Assembly: GCA_902765035.1 (NCBI GenBank)
Contig: CACWYF010000095.1
Span: 1 to 5,623 of the forward strand
Direction of reading: 5' to 3'
DNA from: an uncultured Eubacteriales bacterium
GTDB lineage: Bacteria > Bacillota > Clostridia > Peptostreptococcales > Anaerovoracaceae
DNA length: 5,623 nt
The notes beneath the pieces were generated by a model. The model was not told where the DNA came from and did no database searches. It was given only the letters and a program-made list of their open reading frames with translations. The first letter of the stretch is position 1, and each line of letters begins with the position of its first letter. The position numbers were made by a program, and so were the translations under genes. Below, piece by piece: positions 1 through 4,357 of the stretch.

Positions 1-283
1 CTACAGTAGGAACTCCCGGCTCTGCCATTCTCATGAGCTCTATCTCTGTGCCTGCCAGCTGCTCTTCAGCCTGGAGGAAGTACCTTCCGTCTGTCCATAC
101 CCATGCCCCGTCCTGAGTGACGATCAGCTCACCGGACTCACCTGTAAGGTTGGTCATGAAAGCACGTGCTTTAAAATAGTCATTTACATATTCTGAGCTG
201 TGAAAGTCTCCTGATGGTACATAGTAGGCATCGATGCCTTTTTCAGCCATCAGCTGTCTAAGCTCAACGATTTCCTTTTTCAT
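1..283 (-). CDS. Xaa-Pro aminopeptidase, aminopeptidase P family (M24B), N-terminal fragment
   Basis: These are the first 94 residues of a protein that continues beyond position 1. The family removes N-terminal residues from peptides whose second residue is proline; it is a cytoplasmic metalloenzyme of peptide breakdown. What is visible is the creatinase_N-type first domain: an opening helix (about residues 2-17), then YYVPSGDFHSSEYV (20-33), FKARAFMTNLTGESG (37-51), WTDGRYFLQAEEQL (63-76) and ELMRMAEPGVPT (82-93). The WTDGRYFLQAEEQL block and the H-S-S-E-Y block are typical of the long, three-domain aminopeptidase P proteins (around 600 residues) rather than E. coli PepP. The metal-binding catalytic domain lies outside the window and cannot be checked. 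The ATG at 281-283 has the ribosome binding site AAGGAG at 293-298 (minus strand), well spaced. The flavodoxin-like gene ends 60 bp upstream with no clear terminator, so read-through is plausible. Confidence 0.93.
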   Translation of the reverse strand, partial: MKKEIVELRQLMAEKGIDAYYVPSGDFHSSEYVNDYFKARAFMTNLTGESGELIVTQDGAWVWTDGRYFLQAEEQLAGTEIELMRMAEPGVPTV

Positions 284-292
284 TTTTATGAT

Positions 293-298
293 CTCCTT
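293..298 (-). promoter_or_regulatory. Ribosome binding site of the aminopeptidase gene
   Basis: The minus strand reads TGAAGGAGATCATAAAAATG. AAGGAG lies 9 nt before the ATG at 283 and fixes that start. Confidence 0.8.
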
Positions 299-310
299 CA
301 AACTGCATTT

Positions 311-328
311 CCGGATGCATATGTCCGG
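311..328. repeat. Short inverted repeat between the flavodoxin and aminopeptidase genes
   Basis: CCGGA (311-315) and TCCGG (324-328) form a 5-bp stem around an 8-nt centre that contains CATATG. There is no run of U after it on either strand, so it is not a convincing terminator. It could be an RNA processing or stability hairpin in a shared transcript. Confidence 0.35.
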
Positions 329-343
329 CGTCAGTATTATTCC

Positions 344-805
344 TTACTGTTCCAGCCATTTTTTGAGGGCTTCTTCAGAATACTTTTTGAATCTCATTCC
401 CTTTTTTACTGTCGCGCCGTCAGCATTTCTTTTGATCTCATCTACCGCCTCGGTGATGTCAATGCCTCCGCTGGTACAGAAAGGATATATAGTCATGCCT
501 CTGAGATCGTTTTCAGTCAGAAAAGACTTTATGATCTTAGGGCATGTCCAGAACCAGATCGGAAATCCTATAAGGATCCTGTCATACAGCCCGAGGTCCT
601 GCTTTCCGTTCTCAAGGCCTACATCCGCGTTGCCTTCTATCTCTACTTTTGCTCTGGCCAGAGTCTTGAAGTATGACTTCGGATACGGATCGGACGGGAT
701 CAGTTCTATCGTTCTGTCACCTTCCTCGAGCGGAAACTTTTCGACCAGGCTCCTGGTAACTCCGGAACGCGAAAAATATATTACTGCTGTTTTCTTTCCA
801 AACAT
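344..805 (-). CDS. Flavodoxin-like (flavodoxin_4-type) protein
   Basis: A 153-residue single-domain protein of the small flavodoxin group often annotated as flavodoxin or NAD(P)H-dependent oxidoreductase. Such proteins bind FMN and carry electrons in the cytoplasm; the partner here is unknown. Visible motifs in order: a first beta strand running into the phosphate-binding loop YFSRSGVTR (10-18); SDPYPKSYFKTLARAKVEIE (38-57), the usual P-Y-x-x-x-Y-x-x-x-x-x-R-A-K-x-E segment of this group; YDRILIGFPIWFWTCP (74-89), the flavin-contacting I-G-x-P-I-W loop; and IYPFCTSGG (106-114), the second flavin-side loop. The usual SGNT of the phosphate loop is SGVT here. Length matches the family and both ends are intact. 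The ATG at 803-805 has AGGGAGA at 811-817 as its ribosome binding site. A TATAAT box at 862-867 suggests its own promoter. It may be co-transcribed with the aminopeptidase gene downstream. The flavodoxin fold is certain; the reaction is not. Confidence 0.9.
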   Translation of the reverse strand: MFGKKTAVIYFSRSGVTRSLVEKFPLEEGDRTIELIPSDPYPKSYFKTLARAKVEIEGNADVGLENGKQDLGLYDRILIGFPIWFWTCPKIIKSFLTENDLRGMTIYPFCTSGGIDITEAVDEIKRNADGATVKKGMRFKKYSEEALKKWLEQ

Positions 806-810
806 TTGAT

Positions 811-817
811 TCTCCCT
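811..817 (-). promoter_or_regulatory. Ribosome binding site of the flavodoxin-like gene
   Basis: The minus strand reads GAAAGGGAGAATCAAATG. The AGGGAGA core is 5 nt from the ATG and supports the start at 805. Confidence 0.7.
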
Positions 818-819
818 TT

Positions 820-836
820 CTGTGCGTACGGCACAG
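820..836. repeat. Perfect 6-bp hairpin or dyad in the flavodoxin 5' untranslated region
   Basis: CTGTGC (820-825) and GCACAG (831-836) pair perfectly around a 5-nt centre. It sits directly upstream of the ribosome binding site and downstream of the predicted transcription start, so it could be a translation-modulating hairpin or a repressor site. Its function is unknown. Confidence 0.45.
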
Positions 837-861
837 GATAGTGTTATGCGGGTGCATCCGA

Positions 862-867
862 ATTATA
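862..867 (-). promoter_or_regulatory. Predicted -10 box for the flavodoxin-like gene
   Basis: An exact TATAAT on the minus strand, about 57 bp upstream of the ATG. At the right distance for a -35 box (885-890) the sequence is GGTTAT, a poor match that also lies inside the upstream hairpin. The -10 box is good but the promoter as a whole is only moderately supported. Confidence 0.45.
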
Positions 868-884
868 ATTATCGCTTTTAAGCA

Positions 885-913
885 ATAACCTGCCGCATTA
901 CACGGCAGGTTAT
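885..913 (-). terminator. Hairpin downstream of the peptide transporter gene
   Basis: A perfect 11-bp stem, ATAACCTGCCG (885-895) with CGGCAGGTTAT (903-913), and a 7-nt loop, starting 27 bp after the transporter stop codon. On the minus strand it is followed by TGCTTAAAAG, which is not a proper U run, so intrinsic termination may be weak. Its position between a gene end and a new -10 box supports a terminator. Confidence 0.6.
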
Positions 914-939
914 ATTATACAACAATTTGTGTATTATTA

Positions 940-2325
940 TTAGTTCTCCAGTGCTTCAAGCTCAGCTCTCTGCTCTTCAGTACCATTGACCATAGCTTCG
1001 AACTTGTTCTTGAAGAAGATCATCAGTGCGCCGGATGCGAATACAATGATTGCAGCGATCAGGAATGATCTTGAGAAGTTAACTCTCATTGCATTGTACA
1101 GAGGTCCGTATGCAAGTCCTGCGAAGAAGATGATGAACGGCCAAGCTCCGAGGAGTGTACCGAGATACTTCTTAGGTGCATACTCACTGATGAATGAGTT
1201 TCCGAGTGGCGAGAACAGCATCTCACCAACAGACATCAGGATAGCTGTGAGGATGATGATCCATACGCCTACAGGCTTGCCTGTGCCGTTGTAGATTCCT
1301 GCGCCTACTACCATCATAGCAACTCCAAGTCCGAGGAGCATGATACCAAGAGCTGTCTTGGTCATCATTGAAGGGTCCTTGCCCTTCTTGCTGAGTTTGT
1401 TCCAAACTGCAGCCATTGTAGGTGCGAGGATGATGCAGAGCAGTCCGTTCATTGAGTCGAACCAAGCTGTAGGCATCTCGAAGTTTGCACCGAGGTTCCA
1501 GTTAGCCCATCCCATACCACCTTGTGATGCAGGACCGAATTCATAGTATACAGGCATGTACAGCAGGTACCAGAACAGCCAGAACAGTCCTGAAAGGAAT
1601 GTCAGAATCAGGATAGCAACGACTCTGTTCTTCTCGAGCTTTGTCAGAGGTCTCTTGTCCTTTTCAACGTCTGCAGCTTCAACGTTCTCACTTCTGTTAT
1701 CGATGAGGAACGGCTTCTTACCAGCGTCTCCGAGGTATCTCATTCCGAAGAGCCACCATACAGCATCAAGTACCATGAATGCAGCGCATGCAAGGAACAT
1801 AGCTCTGAATCCGGCACCCTGTGTTCCGATCAGTGCGAGGAATGTTGTTCCTACGAATGATCCGATGTTAACGAACATGTACTGGATAGAGAATGCTGTT
1901 GTAAGTGTGTCCTTATCGTTATCGAACTGTCTTCCGTTGATTCCGGAAACATTTCCCTTGAAGAAACCTGTACCTACAGCAAGCAGGATGATAGCCAGCC
2001 ATACGCCGCCTGCTCCGTTTGCTCTGGAAATAGCAAACCATCCGGCAGCCATCAGGAGTTCACCCACAGGTACAAGCAGTCTCGGAGCAACCCATCTGTC
2101 AGCGATGAATCCGCCGATGATAGGAGTGATATAAGTCCATGCTACGAACTGTGATGAGAACATAGCACCCTGCTCAGTTGTCAGTCCGAGTCCGCCGTTG
2201 GCAGCTTCAAGTACAACGAATACAGCGATTCCCCACTTACCACCATAGTATGCAAGTCTCTCAAATGTGAATGTGAGGCAGCATACGATGAAGCCAAATG
2301 GGAACTTTTTGAGTTGTTCTAACAT
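940..2325 (-). CDS. POT/PTR-family peptide transporter (MFS), divergent ExxER motif
   Basis: A 461-residue inner-membrane protein of the proton-dependent oligopeptide transporter family, which normally imports di- and tripeptides with protons. Motifs in order: TFERLAYYGGKWG (20-32) in helix 1; the MFS loop GGFIADRW (71-78); GTGFFKGNVSGINGRQF (118-134) in helix 4, with the family lysine at 123; the PTR2-like YMFVNIGSF (149-157); and SVGEMLFSPLGNSF (365-378) in helix 10, with the conserved glutamate at 368. A soluble loop at about 200-230 separates the halves. Two departures stand out: the first glutamate of ExxER is Phe19, and the usual KPN is KGN. Substrate and proton coupling are therefore less certain than the family. 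The start is set at 2325 because GGAGGAA lies just before that ATG; an in-frame ATG at 2367 (475 residues) has no ribosome binding site and would add 14 residues that do not look like the family. It lies 78 bp after the YcxB-like gene. Confidence 0.93.
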   Translation of the reverse strand: MLEQLKKFPFGFIVCCLTFTFERLAYYGGKWGIAVFVVLEAANGGLGLTTEQGAMFSSQFVAWTYITPIIGGFIADRWVAPRLLVPVGELLMAAGWFAISRANGAGGVWLAIILLAVGTGFFKGNVSGINGRQFDNDKDTLTTAFSIQYMFVNIGSFVGTTFLALIGTQGAGFRAMFLACAAFMVLDAVWWLFGMRYLGDAGKKPFLIDNRSENVEAADVEKDKRPLTKLEKNRVVAILILTFLSGLFWLFWYLLYMPVYYEFGPASQGGMGWANWNLGANFEMPTAWFDSMNGLLCIILAPTMAAVWNKLSKKGKDPSMMTKTALGIMLLGLGVAMMVVGAGIYNGTGKPVGVWIIILTAILMSVGEMLFSPLGNSFISEYAPKKYLGTLLGAWPFIIFFAGLAYGPLYNAMRVNFSRSFLIAAIIVFASGALMIFFKNKFEAMVNGTEEQRAELEALEN

Positions 2326-2330
2326 TTTAC

Positions 2331-2337
2331 TTCCTCC
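2331..2337 (-). promoter_or_regulatory. Ribosome binding site that decides the transporter start
   Basis: The minus strand reads TATGGAGGAAGTAAAATG. GGAGGAA is 5 nt from the ATG at 2325, a textbook site, and favours this start over the in-frame ATG at 2367, which has none. Confidence 0.85.
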
Positions 2338-2343
2338 ATATAG

Positions 2344-2380
2344 ATTTTTAAAAATATATCTAGACATACGTTATGTATGT
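2344..2380. repeat. AT-rich palindromes in the transporter leader
   Basis: Two dyads lie between the YcxB-like stop and the transporter ribosome binding site: the perfect 12-bp palindrome ATTTTTAAAAAT (2344-2355), and ACATAC (2364-2369) facing GTATGT (2375-2380) across 5 nt. Neither is a convincing terminator. They could mark a promoter or operator region, but I find no good -35/-10 pair. Confidence 0.35.
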
Positions 2381-2403
2381 ATAAATATCTGACTGGATGC
2401 AGA

Positions 2404-2934
2404 TTATTCCTCTACGGTAAGACCTGTTTTTTCCGAAAGCAGCCTGGCCACTTTGCGTCCGTTCTTTGCTGCATCATTGAACGGAATAACGAAACCTTTA
2501 TCTCCGTCTGTAAATACATACAGCCGGTCATTGGACTTTGCCAGTGTATTGATACTGCTGTAAGGAGTGACTTCTGAATAGCTCCCGCTGATCTCAGTGA
2601 TCCCGTCTTCACCGAAGTCCAGTACAGAGGCTTCATTATACGGAAGTCTTCCGCTCTTCTTTTTCTTATAGAAGTCTCTGCGGATGTTGCTCTTGAGCAT
2701 CTCAGGTACTCCGATCACCCATATGACCGAAGCGATCGTCAGAGTAATGATTTCGATTATCAGCGCTTTGGTGCTTGCATGAAAAGCAATGAAACCGATG
2801 ATCATGGCTGCAGATATAAGCGGAAGAGTTATTCTCTGAAGAAGAATCGTCCTTTTGCCCTGCTTGCTGTGAGTCAGCTGATATTCACTGAATTTCAGAT
2901 AATCTGAATCTTTTAATTTGACGTGTACTTTCAA
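2404..2934 (-). CDS. YcxB-like membrane protein
   Basis: A 176-residue protein with the layout of the YcxB-like family, whose function is not known. Residues 1-31 are a polar N-terminus with DYLKFSEYQLTHSKQGKR (11-28), typical of the family. Two adjacent membrane helices follow (about 35-51 and 57-76). The C-terminal domain starts near 103 with LDFGEDGITEISGSYSEVTP (105-124), then YSSINTLAKSNDRLYVF (125-141) and GFVIPFND (147-154), the family's W/Y-x-x-I ... Y-x-F ... IP pattern. The start is TTG at 2932-2934: no ATG occurs in frame before the first membrane helix, and the TTG gives the N-terminus usual for the family. The upstream GGGTGGGG is only a loose ribosome binding site, which together with TTG suggests weak translation. 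A TATAAT at 2965-2970 could be its promoter. The transporter gene begins 78 bp downstream and may be read from the same transcript. Confidence 0.85.
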   Translation of the reverse strand: MKVHVKLKDSDYLKFSEYQLTHSKQGKRTILLQRITLPLISAAMIIGFIAFHASTKALIIEIITLTIASVIWVIGVPEMLKSNIRRDFYKKKKSGRLPYNEASVLDFGEDGITEISGSYSEVTPYSSINTLAKSNDRLYVFTDGDKGFVIPFNDAAKNGRKVARLLSEKTGLTVEE

Positions 2935-2964
2935 AAGGCCCCACCCATGTAATATTGTAAATCT

Positions 2965-2970
2965 ATTATA
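2965..2970 (-). promoter_or_regulatory. Predicted -10 box for the YcxB-like gene
   Basis: An exact TATAAT on the minus strand, about 30 bp before the TTG start, implying a leader of roughly 24 nt. The -35 position (about 2988-2993, AGAACG) is a poor match, so only the -10 box is well supported. Confidence 0.45.
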
Positions 2971-2999
2971 GACCGCAGTATAAATAGCGTTCTGAAAAC

Positions 3000-3015
3000 G
3001 TGATTACTTTATCAC
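3000..3015. repeat. Dyad upstream of the YcxB-like promoter
   Basis: GTGAT (3000-3004) and ATCAC (3011-3015) face each other across 6 nt, just upstream of the place where a -35 box would lie. It may be an activator or repressor site; no regulator can be named. Confidence 0.3.
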
Positions 3016-3161
3016 AAATTCATCACCTTGTACACACTTTTTTTGTGTTTTTTGACCACAATTCAACTATTTGTTTACATCAACAAAGACGCTTACGGAA
3101 TTGGTGCATGTGTACAAATCTTTCCCATGTTGCTGATTCCTTATTTGTTTGTTTAGCTGGA
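3016..3161. other. AT-rich spacer after YitT A
   Basis: No recognised gene. It holds a 6-bp hairpin (TTTGTT 3070-3075 with AACAAA 3082-3087), a run of seven T after ACAC and before GTGT near 3030-3055, and an 11-codon reading frame on the minus strand (3093-3128). I see no convincing intrinsic terminator for YitT A here. Confidence 0.4.
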
Positions 3162-4094
3162 TTACGCCGGAATCGATGCCTCTGCCTCCTCATGGTTCTC
3201 ATGTCTGTTCTTGACAGCCGGATCATACTCCTCATTGCGGAAATACCATGTAAAACCGTTGCCGTTGATCTCGCTCATATTGGTGATAGTGATGAACGCT
3301 TTGTTGTCGATTGCCAGTACTGCCCTTTTTATCCTGTTGAGGTTGCGGTTGCTTGCTGCGCAGTAGATGACTTCCTTCTCATCATGCATGTATCCGCCGA
3401 CACCTTTGAGAAGTGTCGTGCCGAATCTCATGCTCAGCAGTTTCTCATTTACCTCAGGTACTTTCTCCGTCCAGATCATCAGCTGTACACCGCCCTGTTC
3501 CATGACGATCAGCTTGTTCATGACAACACTGTAGATAAGTGCGTAAAGGATACCGAGGATGACACCGTTGGTATCTGTTACAGGTATCTGAAGTATGAAT
3601 ACCGCGACATCCAGGGCGTACAGCATCGGTGCTACCTTCCAGCCTAACTTGCGGTTCAGGATGATCGGCGGGATATCAGTTCCGCCTGTTGAACCTCCGA
3701 CTCTGATGACCAGGCCAAGTCCTATCCCGTTCAGGACACCTGCACAGATCGCTGCAAGGAGCGGATCATCAACAAGATGCTGGAGCGGCTCTATGCTCTG
3801 AAAGATTCCGAGAAAAGTAGGATATACGAATGTTCCGATAGCGACTGATGCAGCAAACTTGTGCCCGAGCATTATCCATCCGATGATAAACAGCACCAGG
3901 TTGCACGCTCCGACTACGAGAGATACACTGATCCCTGTATAGTAGTTGACCATTCTTCCTATACCGCTCATGCCGCTTACAACCATTCCGAACGGCAGTG
4001 CAAAACATCCGAGCGCAAATGCGCAGATGATGTTGCCTGCGACCATCTGTACTACTTCCGAAAGTAATTTTCTGTCCTCTAATAACCTGCTCAT
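3162..4094 (-). CDS. YitT-family membrane protein with DUF2179 domain (paralogue A)
   Basis: A 310-residue protein with a multi-helix membrane part (YitT_membrane/DUF161; helices at about 12-34, 57-77, 80-98, 111-131, 155-171 and 178-195) and a cytoplasmic DUF2179 domain (about 220-283). Family blocks seen: ALPFGMVVSGMSGIGRM (32-48), PLLAAICAGVLNGIGLGLVIR (111-131), GGSTGGTDI (133-141), IYSVVMNKLIVMEQGG (187-202), TLLKGVGGYMHDEKEVIYC (227-245) and IDNKAFITITNMSEINGNGF (262-281). GGSTGG is the family's hallmark loop. The biochemical role is unknown; transport has been proposed for the family without a settled substrate. The ATG at 4092-4094 has AGGAG at 4105-4109, a rather long 10 nt away. It is the downstream copy of a tandem pair with the gene at 4358-5278. 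The charged tail (about 288-310, HENHEEAEA) is the part that differs most. A terminator-like hairpin lies just upstream, so expression may be controlled by attenuation. Confidence 0.93.
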   Translation of the reverse strand: MSRLLEDRKLLSEVVQMVAGNIICAFALGCFALPFGMVVSGMSGIGRMVNYYTGISVSLVVGACNLVLFIIGWIMLGHKFAASVAIGTFVYPTFLGIFQSIEPLQHLVDDPLLAAICAGVLNGIGLGLVIRVGGSTGGTDIPPIILNRKLGWKVAPMLYALDVAVFILQIPVTDTNGVILGILYALIYSVVMNKLIVMEQGGVQLMIWTEKVPEVNEKLLSMRFGTTLLKGVGGYMHDEKEVIYCAASNRNLNRIKRAVLAIDNKAFITITNMSEINGNGFTWYFRNEEYDPAVKNRHENHEEAEASIPA

Positions 4095-4104
4095 CTCTTA
4101 TCTG

Positions 4105-4109
4105 CTCCT
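4105..4109 (-). promoter_or_regulatory. Ribosome binding site of YitT paralogue A
   Basis: AGGAG on the minus strand, 10 nt before the ATG at 4094. The spacing is longer than ideal, but no other in-frame start fits better. Confidence 0.6.
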
Positions 4110-4131
4110 GTTGTAAATACTGATTTAAGTG

Positions 4132-4162
4132 AAAAGACCGCCTGCTTTTGCAGACGACCTTT
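4132..4162 (-). terminator. Terminator-like hairpin in the YitT A leader (possible attenuator)
   Basis: On the minus strand AAAGGTCGTCTGC (4162-4150), an AAAA loop (4149-4146) and GCAGGCGGTCTTT (4145-4133) make a continuous 13-bp RNA stem with three G-U pairs, ending in UUUUC. The G-U pairs become A-C mismatches on the other strand, so the stem is intact only in minus-strand RNA. It ends 37 nt before the YitT A start codon and 196 nt after the YitT B stop, which suits an attenuator for A better than a simple terminator for B, though the latter is possible. Confidence 0.65.
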
Positions 4163-4200
4163 GTATCGTAGACCCGGTCACATGAAGATTCAACCCATGT
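4163..4200 (-). promoter_or_regulatory. Candidate sensor/antiterminator segment of the YitT A leader
   Basis: On the minus strand ACATGGG (4200-4194) pairs with TTCATGT (4186-4180) around the 7-nt loop TTGAATC. Next, GTGACC (4181-4176) can pair with GGTCGT (4159-4154), which is the 5' arm of the terminator-like stem. Two mutually exclusive folds are thus possible. No T-box GGGTGG-ACCGCG element and no consensus of a riboswitch class I know is present. Confidence 0.4.
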
Positions 4201-4250
4201 TTGCCAATTAATTCACTATTTCGAGAAATTTTTGGATTTTTATGTATGAA

Positions 4251-4280
4251 ATCACAAGATATACATGTATACTTTGTGAT
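4251..4280. repeat. 30-bp near-perfect dyad upstream of YitT A
   Basis: Two 15-nt arms (4251-4265 and 4266-4280) match at 13 of 15 positions as an inverted repeat with no gap. The centre is the perfect 12-bp palindrome TATACATGTATA (4260-4271) and the outer ends are ATCACAA and TTGTGAT. With no loop, it looks more like a protein-binding site on DNA than an RNA hairpin. The regulator is unknown. Confidence 0.6.
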
Positions 4281-4304
4281 TATTTGTCTCAAGATGACAA
4301 ATAA
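4280..4304. repeat. 9-bp inverted repeat next to the 30-bp dyad
   Basis: TTATTTGTC (4280-4288) and GACAAATAA (4296-4304) pair perfectly around a 7-nt loop. It shares base 4280 with the neighbouring dyad. No U run follows on either strand. It could be the 3' end hairpin of the YitT B transcript or part of a regulatory region for YitT A. Confidence 0.5.
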
Positions 4305-4357
4305 CAGGTTTTATGTCCGGATCATCAGTCTCCGGTTCCGGATATATCCGCCGCAGA

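Noticed and set aside
234..809. A long plus-strand open frame opposite the flavodoxin-like gene (191 codons)
   Set aside because: It runs antisense to a clear flavodoxin-like gene, has no ribosome binding site or family-like motifs, and arises from the codon use of the opposite strand.
1223..2134. Several short open frames inside the transporter gene on both strands
   Set aside because: All overlap the well-supported POT transporter in other frames and show no motif or start signal.
2936..2948. T-box antiterminator-like GGGTGG upstream of the YcxB-like gene
   Set aside because: Only GGGTGGGGCC is present, not the GGGTGG-ACCGCG consensus, and there is no room for a T-box leader behind the predicted promoter.
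2999..3018. CRP- or Rex-type binding site (TTGTGA...TCAC) upstream of the YcxB-like gene
   Set aside because: TGTGA and TCAC are separated by 8 nt, whereas CRP and Rex sites have 6, and the right half ends in CG rather than CA.
3030..3056. Plus-strand terminator made of ACAC, seven T, GTGT and a T run
   Set aside because: The stem is only about 4 bp with a T loop and no plus-strand gene ends there; it looks like low-complexity AT-rich sequence.
3000..3647. A plus-strand open frame over the end of YitT A, with a similar one at 4313-4963 over YitT B
   Set aside because: The two antisense frames resemble each other only because the genes beneath them are paralogues. Neither has a ribosome binding site or promoter.
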